Shown: in pieces, positions 46,371-58,254 of the stretch
How positions within the stretch are numbered: the stretch's first letter is position 1
Layout: the number at the start of each line of letters is the position of its first letter
Assembly: GCA_030765065.1 (NCBI GenBank)
Contig: CM060990.1
Span: forward strand, 5,698,001-5,762,000
Origin: Deroplatys truncata
Lineage: Eukaryota > Arthropoda > Insecta > Mantodea > Mantidae
Length of the DNA: 64,000 bases
Direction of reading: 5' to 3'
The notes under the pieces: model-generated
Told to the model about the DNA's origin: nothing
Database searches by the model: none
The model's input: only the letters and a program-made list of their open reading frames with translations
Program-made: the position numbers and the translations under genes

Positions 46371-46985
46371 GTTTAGACCGCAAAGAAACCACCAATTAAA
46401 GTTTACAAATGTTTTGACACCCTTTGCCGGTATTTTCTCGACACTGGAGGGTGAAGTCTCCAGGCGTTAAAGTTCTAAAATATCTGTATCAATCAATCAG
46501 GTAATGTTCGTCCATGCATAACATCATTTAGACTCATTGACTTCAAGATTTATACTGCTAACGTCCCAGATTAATGTAAATAAGTGTATATGTAGAATAA
46601 ACCGATTAGTATCACAACTGTTCATGGTAATTCAGAGCAGCGATTCGTACCAGAGCTATTTAATGTAATTTTCATATGATTCGGGTAAAATTTATGGTAT
46701 TTAAGTCATTTTAACAGGTAATTAAGCTAGCGTCAAAGGAATCACCGTAATGTAGAGAGTAAGTGGATTATAAACATTTTTCATCCAATGCTACAATACT
46801 TTTATATACTTTTTTCTAAATCTTACAAACTTTTTATGTGTTAAACAATTAGTGTGCGAAACGGAGAGTGATAAACTGCATATTGGGTTACAGTGAAGGT
46901 ATATAGAAGTATGCTAAACTCACCCCGCACCGAACACCCTAACCTATCCCTTCCTTGACTTCTCATTGTCTATTCAATCTTATCA
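46371..46985. other. Spacer, P2 left arm
   Basis: Includes the block AATTAAAGTTTACAAATG...GACACCCTTTG shared with element B, two copies of CAAT at the position of the right-arm TTGA expansion (46487-46499), and the TATATA spacer. No gene. Confidence 0.6.
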
Positions 46986-46989
46986 TCGT

Positions 46990-47770
46990 CTAACCTAAAC
47001 AACGTAAAAAGACGTAACACAACGTAACATAACCGCATGACAAGACGTCACACTACGTAACGTAAGCACGTAACCACGTGTCAAGACATAACACAGCGTA
47101 ACATAACCACGTAATAAGACGTCACACTACGTAACATAAGCACGTAACCAGTAAATGTAACAGTAAAAGTAACCAATGTAACAGTAAATGTAACAACATA
47201 ACCAGTAAATGTAATAACGTAACCATTAAAAGTAACAATATAACCAGTAAATGTAACAACATAACCAGTAAATGTAACAACGTAACCAGTAAATGTAACC
47301 ACTTAACACTTAGTAACCATGCAACTAAGTAGCATAACCACGTAACAAGACGTAACCAGTTGGCTAACACCGGCACGTAACCACGTAACAAGACAAAACA
47401 CCACGTAACACAACGTTACATAACCACGTAACAAGACGGAGTATAACTTCGAAAGTCAAGCACGTAACCAAACGTAATATAACCACGTAGCATAAGCACG
47501 TAACAAGACGTAACAACGTAACCAGTAAATGCAACAACGCAACAAAACATAACACCACGTAACATAACCACGTAACACCACATAACAAGAAGTAGCACAG
47601 TGTAACATGACCACGAAACCATACATAACAACACGTAACATAACGATGTACACACATAACACCGCGTAACATAACCACGTAACAAGACGTAAGAACACGT
47701 ACCACGTGACAAACGTTACACCACGTAACATAAGCACGTAACCTCGTGACAGGACGTAACATAACCAACT
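46990..47770 (-). repeat. TTACG-rich minisatellite, P2 left arm
   Basis: CACGTAACAAGACGTAAC-like words with an inner sub-array AACCAGTAAATGTAACAACAT (47150-47300). Shorter than the right-arm array. Confidence 0.85.
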
Positions 47771-48310
47771 CATTGCTAAGACAATCTAAGCTAACCCATC
47801 ATTCATAGCTTAGACAATCAGTACGCAAGTCTACCCTAATCTACCCAATCCCAAACCATGCTCTCATCATATATTCTACTCAGCCATCGTCTAACCTAAT
47901 CTGGTGTCATCCTAACCTGATACCAAGCATTCTAACTCGAAACTAGTCATCTCTAATCATCTATTCCCAATTGTATACCCTAACCCAGCATCAAACATAT
48001 TAAGCTCATCTAACCAGAGGTAACCTCGAGTTTATGTTTAGCGAAATTCCGGGTTTAGTATTTGAGAGTCTTAATTGAAAAGTTTTACGTCAACATACCT
48101 TTATATTAGTTCGCTGTAGACGCCTCTCCCCTTTATCTAGGCTTGAGACTAGCACTAGGATTTGCTCCGAATGGCAGGGTTAACGCCTTCCCCTTCAATC
48201 TTCTTATTCTACTTTCTTCATCAGATGTGTACAGCACTCGAGTAAACATTCATTTAAAAATTGTAGTCTCGTGGAGAAAATCATTCTCTGGAGATCCAAG
48301 TTACATTCTC

Positions 48311-49720
48311 TTAAGTATTGTTTGCAATGCTGTAATATCCATACAATTATGTCGCTATTTCAACCTCGTTAATAACTTTTATCATCATAGACAGTAAAAT
48401 TGATCTTATCTACTTATACTAACGTAACAATATAACCTCGAGATGATGTAATGTTGTAATAATTTCACTGCAGTATGTTGTTATAGTTCTTGGAGTTTTT
48501 TTGAGAATATGTTAAAAAATCAGCACATATAAGATAAGTTAATTTCAGCAATCTTTTCACTTTGTATCCTTACTAACCATCATACTCCATAGTAACATCA
48601 TGTGTTATACACAATTCCTTATGTTTTTCCAGCTTTTCCAGTCCACTTCGCCCATTATGATCATCAAAATGTGTAAAACAACGCTTACAGGTATACACAC
48701 GTCCATTGTGCATAGTCTTCTGACGTCGAATAAGTTTTTCAAAATGCTTTATATAAACGTAGTGATGTTTTCCACTATTGTCACTCAATAGTAGGAGGTC
48801 ACGGTGTTCAGGTAGTTCAGTCTCAGTGATCTTTATCGGATACACTTCATACTTCTCATCCAGGCCGAAGACGTTGATAGACATCCGGTTAAGCTTCTCA
48901 AATTTAGGTATTTGAGAAAGTGGCGTAGGGTAGGAAACGCAGCTGAAGTCGTATTTATTTCGAAGCTGTTCGTATTTACCCACGCGTTGTCCATTCTTCT
49001 CAACAAATTTAGCTAATGCAGAATTCATAAAGCATAGCTCATAAGTTAAATTCTGGATGTTAATTCAGGTTTTTCTTGCTTCAACAGATGGAGGCAGGGG
49101 TATGTAGCTACTTCCTCGTAACGGATTGTACTTGTTAATACGAAGACGAACCCCTTCTACAGCAAGCAGAGCCCAGTTGCTACCCTTAAGTTGCGATTCC
49201 TCCATTTCAGTAACCAACTCCTTAGTTTTCGTTTCCAATATAGATTCCAGATCCGTTTCTAGGAAAACAGCTTGATTCCGAGTTTTGAATGTTTTGTCGC
49301 AAGTTTCTCCGATACTGTTAACAAATCGTCACACAGCCAGCAGATTAATTTTCACACTCTTGTGAATACCAAGCTCTTTATGTACAGCCTGGATTATCCT
49401 CTGTTTTGCCATATGCAGGTACATATTCAGGTCCTTAGTTGATCCACAGTAATTAAAATAGATTTCAAGCGTCCATCGAATGAAGTTTCATATTATTTCA
49501 TGTCACAGTCATCCATTGTAGATAATTCTTATTTAGAAGGTTCTAATCTACGCTTATAACTGTCTTTGAAAGGTTACATTACAATATTTACACTTAAAGA
49601 GCTTCTTACAACGTAGCTCACGCCTTCTTTTATCATAACCGCGGAGGAATTTCTTGCCGTATTTGCCACAAGAATATTCTGAGGACTAGGAATGATATCC
49701 TTATATGAGGACTTATTCAT
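48311..49720 (-). pseudogene. P2 left-arm polymerase remnant (N-terminal domain plus last codons)
   Basis: ATG at 49718-49720 and the position of the natural stop at 48311-48313. It keeps the N-terminal fingers (the left copy has lost about 52 bp near 49550), the ECRF..N-like region, the SQIPKFEKLNRMSINVFGLDE block and the C-K-R-C-F-T-H-F finger. After HKELCITHD (about 48590) it jumps to a degenerate C-terminus (DDKSY-like, 48312-48420). The whole exonuclease, endonuclease-VII-like and polymerase core is missing. The same deletion is in the right arm. Further stops are present near 49060, 49330 and 49500. Confidence 0.85.
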
Positions 49721-50110
49721 CTTTACTGTGATGTAATAACGTGTTAACCCTTCTTCAAGGAAATGTACGCCTCGTCACCTTGATAACACTTTAGAAAGAC
49801 GATTATTTTCTGAGAGAACAGCGATGTTGACACCTCAGAGTTAATTAGCAGAGTGAAGTTCAATGCCGGAGATCGCTCTATCTATAGAGGAGGCACGAAC
49901 CTTGTTGGATGAATTATATAGCGTATAATTCTTCTTCAAGGAAATGTGCACCTCTTCACCTTGATAACACTTTAGAAGACCGATTATTTTCTGAGAGAAC
50001 AACGATGTTGTCACCTCAGAGTTACTTAGCAGAATGAAGTCCAATGCCCGAGATCGCCCTATTCATAGAGGAGGCACGAACCTTTTTAGATCATTTGTAT
50101 ACTGAATTTT
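49721..50110 (-). promoter_or_regulatory. Two decayed promoter repeats, P2 left arm
   Basis: Two tandem units matching those of P1. The TATA positions read TATAGATA (49879-49886) and TATGAATA (50060-50067) on minus, so both boxes are damaged. Confidence 0.5.
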
Positions 50111-50339
50111 AATACTAAAAACGGTGATTAGGTGTCTAAGCTCTTATATTTCAATTCGTCTTACACTGATATTCGGGTGTATTCGTAGGTCTTCTCGCAT
50201 GTTCGGGTGCTTGGTTAAAGTGAACGTGTTTGTTTGTATTTGTAGGTCTTCGTACAGATTCGGATGCTTGACTCATGAGTGTGATGAACGATCCATTAAC
50301 CGAGCAAGGGACAAGTATCCTTTGAGCAAGCATTCACCA

Positions 50340-51450
50340 TGCGCAACGAAACCTAGAAGCACAAAGATGCGAATGAAATGAAAGATGTAAATGAAATAGA
50401 ATGAAAGGAAATCGTGATGGCATACACCTCTCAGGCATTCGCCTGCAAACAGTGAACACCACGAGAAATCCGAGACCAGAGTGAGCGACCGACGAGAAGT
50501 CAAACCAGGAACCCTAGCAGCATACGTGAAATATGTAAATGAAATAGAATGAAAGGAAATCGTGGTAGCATACGCCACTCAGGCATTCGCCTGCAGACAG
50601 CGAAAACCACAAAAGAATCGGAGACTAGAGTAAGCGACGATGGGAATCGAACCAGGGGATCCAGAAGCACTCGTAAAATATGGAAAGAAACAGAATGAAA
50701 GGAAATTGTGATAGATGAGAAGCCACCCTGTATTTGTCTACCGGCCAGGGAAAACCACGAATAATCCGAGCTCAGAGTGAGAGACCAACGGGAATCGAAC
50801 CAGAGAGCCTTCAGATTGCACACGTGAAAGATGCAAATTAAATAGAATGTAAGGAAATCGTAATAGCATACACCACTCAGGCATTCGTCCGCAGACAGTG
50901 AAAACCACGAAAACTCGAGACCGGAGTGAGAGACCGAAGGGAAATCAAACCAGGGATCCTAGAAGCATACGTGAAATATGTAAATGAAATATAATGAAAG
51001 GAAATCGTGGTAGCATACACCACTCAGGCATTCGCCTGCAGACAGCGAAAACCAGAAAAAAGGCGAGACCAGAGTGAGCGACCGACTGTAATCGAACCAG
51101 GGCCCTAGAAGCACACGTGAAAGATGCAAAAGGAATAGAATGAAAGGAAATTGTGATAGATGAGAAACCACCCCCTATTCGCCTACCGGCCAGGGAAAAC
51201 CACGAAAAATCCAAGGTCAGAGTGAGTGACCGACCGACAGAAATCGAACTCCTGAACCCTAGAAGCACACGTGAAAGATTCAAATGAAATAGAATTAAAG
51301 GAAAAGGAAATCGGAATCGATGAAAAACTACTAGCGTTCGGCTGTCGACCAGCGAAAACCGCGAGAAACCTAAGCTCAGAGTGACCGTCCCTATGGAATT
51401 CAAACTCAGTACCTCCGAATGCAAACCACAGACGTTATCGCCTGAACCAA
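50340..51450 (-). repeat. SINE-derived tandem array with head, P2 left arm
   Basis: Units with CAGGCATTCGCCTGCAGACAG, GAAAACCAC and GGAATCGAACCAGGG; the tRNA-like head lies near 51380-51450. Inverted partner 54690-55790. Confidence 0.78.
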
Positions 51451-52756
51451 GCCGTAAAAACAGGTTTATCCCATACCACTCATGACAGTACTCTACCCCT
51501 CCAGATGACGTCACATCTGGAGACAGAGTGTCTGGGAAGAGCCCAACATGTTGAAACGCGCAGAGAAGTATTCTCGCACGATCATTCAGACAGATGTTTC
51601 CATTCAATGCCTACCATACCCACCACCGCAACCCATTACACACCAAAGTTAACATAATTTGTATTACAATACTTTAGAAATAGCGTAGAAGTTTTTCTCC
51701 CCTTATTTAATTAAATTCATGTATATACTCTCTTATTTCATGGTTCCATTCCTGTATCAATATTTTCTTTACATTTTGCCCTCATTCACCCAAAAGAATC
51801 AGTACACAATATGACATTTTTATACGCTTAATGTCCATTTATCAGAGAAAACCACGCTTAATGTCCATTTATCAGAGAAAACCACGCTTAATACCCATTT
51901 ATCACAGAAAACCACGCTCAATACGCACTTATCATAGAAAACCGCTACATTTGACTGCAATCACGAGCAAAGTAACTTTTTGCAGAGTTACTCCGATATT
52001 AAGCTTGCAGAATTGTATTAGGAAATGTTTTAATAATTTATTGTATTTTAGCTCAAAGTGTGTACACATTTTAAAGTCCCTGATCCCTGTCATTTGCATT
52101 TAGTCTAAAGATTGTCATATTTTATTTTTAAGGTCGCCTTTGTTAAAGATAATGTCTTGCAATCCATTCTTGAATTTCTTAAATTCAAGTCAAGCGCGCG
52201 TTTAACGCATATAATAGCTGCCACCCGCGTGTTAAACCCTTTAAATAGCGACTTCCGCCTCCCAGTTCGAATGCGGCCTGGAAGAGTGCACATTCTTTTA
52301 GCGGCCGACAGAATGCACGGAAGGCAGTGACAGGCATGCAGAGGGTGGAGTTGGGGATAGGAGCCAGTGCAGAGTAGGGATACGCCGGCCTAGCCATGGA
52401 TAAAGAATGAGAGCACTTCATTACGCGGGAGACCACTATATAGGGCGGTACTATAGGTCGCTCATCCGCTTTAAGGCACGCCAGCGTCTCGCGTGTTCTT
52501 TGAGATAGTTATTTACGCTAGCTTTACCTTTTAGTCATGCATTCATCTAAACGATGTAATATTCGTCAGGACGACAGGTAGTCAAATATGCAGTGTAAAG
52601 AAACTAGCTTATGATAGAAACGTAATTACGTTTAATTAACGTCTTTATCTTAATTACTTTTGATGTTATTCGAAGATGAATTTGTATTCATGTCACAGGA
52701 TTCGACCCAAGACCTCCAGGTCAACTTGGAACAACACATCAATGACGCGCCACATT
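51451..52756. other. Inner region, P2 left arm
   Basis: No gene. It holds the iteron-like repeats at 51828-51948 and pairs with 53514-54690. Confidence 0.6.
51828..51948. repeat. 30-bp iteron-like direct repeats, four units
   Basis: Exactly spaced 30-bp units: TTAATGTCCATTTATCAGAG followed by AAAACCACGC, degenerating in the last two. The right arm has only about two (54310-54360). Confidence 0.85.
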
Positions 52757-52908
52757 CCAAGGATATAATCACCCTTTACCGTATAGCGCTGTCTCTTTTC
52801 ATTCAGGAGATATAAGCATCTAACGGTAATAATAGAATTTCTGAAACAGACCGCCAATTAAAAAGGTCTGTAATCGAATTAATTACCTCACAGTAGTAAT
52901 AAAAGGCC
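52757..52908 (+). repeat. Conserved inner block, P2 left copy
   Basis: Same block as in B and P1, extended to CACAGTAGTAATAAAAGGCC at the arm border. Confidence 0.85.
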
Positions 52909-53361
52909 GGTACGTCGCCACAAACAGATGCCGCCAACTGATAAGATGTAATGTGATATCCTTTGTTCTGTATCGTCGACTCCCGCCCCCTCCTTTGTGA
53001 CCTGACAACGAAAAGTCGCCGACCAGGCCCCCTCTTTGTGGCCTGATCTAAATACGGGCGGCGGGGAATTGGGACAATGGATTATTGTCCTCGTACGAGG
53101 ACAATGGTCCATTGTTCTAATCGCTTGTGCCGGTGATCGGAGTAGGCCATAAAGGTTCAGTGTTTTCACACCTACCCTTTGTGTGCTATTCTGTTACCGA
53201 CCGCCCGTGAACCTGGACAATAGCCCATTGTTCTCGTACGAGCACAATGCTAAATTGTTCCCATCGTTAATGGCGGTGCCGGAATAGCACACAAAGCACA
53301 GGTGTGAAACCACTTGTCCTCTGATTACACGATCAATCGTCGGTCCTTGTCGCCCCCTACT
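52909..53361. other. P2 central spacer with nested palindromes
   Basis: Contains a perfect 22-bp palindrome at 53084-53105 (ATTGTCCTCGT and its complement) with near-perfect extension to 53075-53113, and a second related copy at 53213-53263. It also holds a long stem pairing 53162-53191 with 53282-53310 (TTTGTGTGCTATTC / GAATAGCACACAAA). No coding. Confidence 0.75.
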
Positions 53362-53513
53362 GGCCTATTATTACTACTGTGAGGTAATTTATTCGATTAC
53401 AGACCTTTTTAATTGCCGGTCTGTTACAAAAAATCTATTATTACCGTTAAATGCTTATATCTCCTAAATGAAAAGAGACGGCGCTATGCGGTAAAGGATG
53501 ATTATATCCTTGG
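53362..53513 (-). repeat. Conserved inner block, P2 right copy
   Basis: Reverse complement of 52757-52908. Confidence 0.85.
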
Positions 53514-54689
53514 AATGCGGGTCGTCATTGATGTGTTGTTCCAAGTTGACCTGCAGCTCTTGGGTTGCATCCAGTGACAGGAATACAATTCATCTTCGAA
53601 AAACATCAAAAGTAATTAAGATAAAGACGTCGATTAAACGTTACTACGTTTCTATCATAAGCTAGTTTCTTTGTAATGCATATTTGACTACCTGTCGTCC
53701 TGACGAATATTACATCTCTTAGATGAATGCATGAATAAAAGGTAAAGTTAGCGTAAATAACTAACTCAAAGAACACGCGAGACGCTGGCGTGCCTTAAAG
53801 CGGATGAGCGATGTATAGCTCCGCCCTACGTAGCGGTCTCCCGCGAAATAAAGTGCTCTCGTTCTGCATCCATGACTAGACCGGGGTATCATTACTCTGC
53901 ACTGGCTCCTACCCCAAACTCTACCCTCTGCATGCCTGTCACTGCCTTCCGTGCACTCTGTCGGCCGCTAAAGGAAGGTGCGCTCTTCCGGCCCGCATCC
54001 GACCTGGGAGAAGGGTTTAACACGTGGATAGCAGCCATTATATGCGTTAAACGCGCGCTTGACTTGATTTTAAAGAAATTTAAAAATGGATTGCAAGACA
54101 TTAGCTTTAACAAAGGCAACCTTAAACATTAAATATGACAATCTTTAGACTAAATGCAATTAGCAGGTATCTGCGACTATAAAATGTGTAGACACTTTGA
54201 GCTAAACATACAATAAATTTATTAAAGCATTTCCTAATACGATTCTGCAAGCTTAAAATCGGAGTAACTCTGGAAAAAATTACTTTGCTCGTGATTGCAG
54301 TCAAATGAAAGGGTTTTCTGTGATAAGTGCGTAGTAAGCGTGGTTTTCTCTGATAAATCGAATGAGGGTGAATGAGGGCCAGATGTAAAGAAAGTATTGA
54401 TAAAGGAATGGAACCATGAAATTATAGGGTATATACATGAATTTAACTAAATAAGGGGAGAAAAACTTCTACGCTATTTCTAAAGCATTAAAATACAAAT
54501 TATGCTAACTTTGGTGTGTAAAGGGTTGCGGTGGTGGTTTGGTAGGCACTCAATGGAAACATCTGTCTGAATATTCGTGCGAGACTACTTCTCTGCGCGT
54601 TTCAACCTCCGGGGTGTTCCCAGACACTCTTTCTCCAGATGTGACGTCATCTGGAGGGGTAGAGTATTGTCATGAGTGGTATGGGATAA
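53514..54689. other. Inner region, P2 right arm
   Basis: No gene. Inverted partner of 51451-52756, with fewer iterons. Confidence 0.6.
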
Positions 54690-55790
54690 ACCTGCTTTTA
54701 CGGCTTGGTTCAGGTGATAACGTCTGTGGTTTGCAGTAGGAGGTCCTGGGATCGATTTCCGTAGGGACGGTCACTCTGGCCTTACGTTTCTCGCGGTTTT
54801 CGCTGGTCGACAGCCGAACATTAGTAGTTTCTAATCGATTCCGATTTCCTTTCTATTTAGTTCTATTTCATTTGAATCTTTCACATGTGCTTCTAGTGTT
54901 CAGGAGTTCGATTTCTGTCGGCCGCTCATTCACTCTGACCTCGGATTTTTCGTGGTTTTCCCAGGCCGGTTGCGAATACGGGGGTGGTTTCTCATCTATC
55001 ACAATTTCCTTTCATTCTATTTCTTTCGCATTTTTCACGTGTGCTTCTAGGGCCCCTGGTTCGATTACCGTTGATCGCTCACTCTTGTCTCGTATTTTTT
55101 GTGGCTTTCGATGTCTAGAAGCGAAGGCCTGACTTATGTATGCTACCACGGTTTCCTTTCATTCTATTTCATTTACTGCTTTCACGTGTGCTTCTAGGGT
55201 CCCCGGTTTGATTTCCCGTTGGTCGCTCACTCCGGTCTCGGATTTTTTGTGGTTTTCACTGTCTGCAGGCGAATGCCTGAGTGGTGTATGCTGTCACGAT
55301 TTCCTTTCATTCTATTTCATCTGCATCTTTCACGTGTGCAATCTGAAGGCTCTCTGGTTCGATTCCCTTTGGTCGCTCGCTCTGAGCTCGGATTTTTCGT
55401 GGTTTTCCCTGGCCGGTAGGCGAATACGGGGGTTGTTTCTCATCTATCACAATTTCCTTTCATTCTATTTCTTTCGCATCTTTCACGTGTGCTTCTAGAG
55501 CCCCTGTTTCGATTGCCATCGCTCGCTCACTGTGTCTCAGATTTTTTATGGTTTTCGTTGTCTGCAGGGTAATGCCTGAGTGACGTATCCTACCACGATT
55601 TCCTTTCATTCTATTTCATTTACATCTTTCACGTATGCTTCTAGGGTCCCTGGTTTGATTTCCCGTCGACCGTTTACTCTGGTTTCGGATTTTTGTGGTT
55701 TTCGTTGTCTACAGGCGAATACATGAGTGGTGTACGCTATCATGATTTCCTTTCATTCTATTTCATTTACATCTTTCGGTTCATTCGCAT
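54690..55790 (+). repeat. SINE head and SINE-derived tandem array, P2 right arm
   Basis: Head: A-box-like TGGTTCAGGTG (54706-54716) and B-box-like GGATCGATTTCC (54749-54760). About seven body units follow (GTCTGCAGGCGAATGCC, CTTCTAGGGTCCC, GGTTCGATT). Confidence 0.8.
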
Positions 55791-56078
55791 CTTTGTGCTT
55801 CTAGGTTTCGTTGCGCGTGGTGAATGCTTGCTCAAAGGATACTTGCCCCTGGCTCGGTTGACGGATCGTTCATCACCCTCACGAGTCAAGCACCCGAATC
55901 TATACGAAGACCTACGAATACAAGGAAACGCGTTCACTTCAACCGAGCACCCGAACATGCGCGAAGACTTACGGATACATCCGAACAAGAATTTAAATTT
56001 AAGAGCTTAGACGCCTAATCGCCGTTTTTAGTATTAAAATTCATTATACAATTGATTTAAAAAGGTTCGTGCCTCCTC

Positions 56079-56114
56079 TATAAATAGGGCGATCTCGGGT
56101 ATTGGACTTCATTC
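56079..56114 (+). promoter_or_regulatory. Core promoter, P2 right arm (single copy)
   Basis: TATAAATA 56079-56086 and TCATTC 56109-56114 with the same 32-base spacing as in P1. Only one promoter repeat remains in this arm. Confidence 0.5.
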
Positions 56115-56245
56115 CGCTAAGTAACTCTGAGGTGACAACATCGCTGTTCCCTCAGAGAATAACCGGTCTTCTAAAACGTTATCAAGGTGAAGAGGTGCAT
56201 ATTTTCCTTGAAGAAGGATTAATACGTTATTACATCACAGTAAAG

Positions 56246-57707
56246 ATGAATAAGTCTTCATATAAGGATATCATTCCTAGTGCCTCAGGTTATTCTTGTG
56301 GTAAATGCGGCAAGAAATTCCCCTGCGGTTATGATAAAAGAAGGCATGAGCTACGTTCTAAGAAGCTCTTCAAGTCTAAATATTGCTATGTAACCTTCAA
56401 GGACAGTTATAAGGGGCGGCGACACGAAGATGCATGCGAAATAAACAGGCCTGAGAAAAAGCATCGATTAGAACCTACAAAATAAGAATTATTACCTACA
56501 ATGGGTGACTGTGACATGAAATAATATGAAACTTCATTCGATGGACGCTTGAAATCATATTTTAATCGCTGTGGATTAACTAAGGACCTGAATATGTACC
56601 TTCATGAGGCAAAACAGAGGATAATCCAGGCTGTACATAAAGAGCTTGGTATTCACAAGAGTGTGAAAATTAATCTGCTGGCTGTGTGACGATTTGTTAA
56701 CAGTATCGGAGAAACCTGCGGCAAAACATTGAAAACTCGGAATCAAGCTGTTTTCCTAGAAACGGATCTGGAATCTATATTGGAAACGAAAACTAAGGAG
56801 TTGGTTACTGAAATGGAGGAATCGCAACTTAAGGGTAGCAACTGGGCTCTGCTTGCTGTAGAAGGGGTTCGTCTTCGTATTAACAAGTACAATCCGTTAC
56901 GAGGAAGTAGCTACATACCCCTGCCTCCATCTGTTGAAGCAAGAAAAACCTGAATTAACATCCAGAATTTAACTTATGAGCTATGCTTTATGAATTCTGC
57001 ATTAGCTAAATTTGTTGAGAAGAATGGACAACGCGTGGGTAAATACGAACAGCTTCGAAATAAATACGACTTCAGCTGCGTTTCCTACCCTACGCCACTT
57101 TCTCAAATACCTAAATTTGAGAAGCTTAACAGGATGTCCATCAACGTCTTCGGCCTGGATGAGAAACGTGAAGTGTATCCGATAAAGATCACTGAGACTG
57201 AACTACCTAAACACCGTGACCTCCTACTATTGAGTGACAGTAGTGGAAAACATCACTACGTTTATATAAAGAATTTTGAAAAACTTATTCGACGTCAGAA
57301 GACTATGCATAATGGACGTGTGTATACCTGTAAGCGTTGTTTTACACATTTTGATGATCGATATGGGCGAAGTGGACTGGAAAAGCTGGAAAAACATAAG
57401 GAATTGTGTATAACACATGATGTTACTATGGAGTATGATGGTTAGTAAGGATACAAAGTGAAAAGATTGCTGAAATTAACTTATCTTATATGTGCTGATT
57501 TTTTAACATATTCTCAAAAAAACTCCAAGAACTATAACAACATACTGCAGTGAAATTATTACAACATTACATCATCTCGAGGTTATATTGTTACGTTAGT
57601 ATAAGTAGATAAGATCAATTTTACTGTCTATGATGATAAAAGTTATTAACGAGGTTGAAATAGCGACATAATTGTATGGATATTACAGCATTGCAAACAA
57701 TACTTAA
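56246..57707 (+). pseudogene. P2 right-arm polymerase remnant
   Basis: ATG at 56246 and stop position at 57705-57707. Carries C-G-K-C and damaged second finger (a Cys codon is now Ser), stops near 56484, 56521, 56687 and 56951, then an open 151-codon stretch (56990-57445) with SQIPKFEKLNRMSINVFGLDE, HRDLLLLSDSSGKHHYVYIK and C-K-R-C-F-T-H-F. From there it joins the degenerate C-terminal codons, as in the left arm. No catalytic motif is retained. Confidence 0.85.
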
Positions 57708-58254
57708 GAGAATGTAACTTGGATCTCCAGAGAATGATTTTCTCCACGAGACTACAATTTTTAAATGAATGTTTACTCGAGTGCTGTACACATCTGATGA
57801 AGAAAGTAGAATAAGAAGATTGAAGGGGAAGGCGTTAACCCTGCCATTCGGAGCAAATCCTAGTGCTAGTCTCAAGCCTAGATAAAGGGGAGAGGCGTCT
57901 ACAGCGAACTAATATAAAGGTATGTTGACGTAAAACTTTTCAATTAAGACTCTCAAATACTAAACCCGGAATTTCGCTAAACATAAACTCGAGGTTAGCT
58001 CTGGTTAGACTAGCTTAATATGTTTGATGCTGGGTTAGGGTATACAATTGGGAATAGATGATTAGAGATCAATAGTTTCGAGTTAGAATGCTTGGTATCA
58101 GGTTAGGATGACACCAGATTAAGTTAGACGATGGCTGAGTAGAATATATGATGAGAGCATGGTTTGGGATTGGGTAGATTAGGGTAGGGTAGATTAGGGT
58201 AGACTCGCGTACTGATTGTCTAAGTTATGAAGGATGGATTAGCGTAGATTGCCT
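57708..58254. other. 3' flank, P2 right arm
   Basis: Contains the family 3' segment (GCTAGTCTCAAGCCTAGATA). The poly(A) hexamer of B and P1 is changed to AATATAAA here. No gene. Confidence 0.55.

Noticed and set aside
47081..47773. Overlapping Cys/Val/Leu-rich frames in the TTACG arrays (also 8760-9029, 27725-27925 and 58262-59454)
   Set aside because: They are open in several frames at once only because the repeat has few stops; the peptide periodicity follows the DNA repeat.
51828..51948. Possible CRISPR array
   Set aside because: The 30-bp units are directly adjacent without spacers, and the context is a eukaryotic transposable element.
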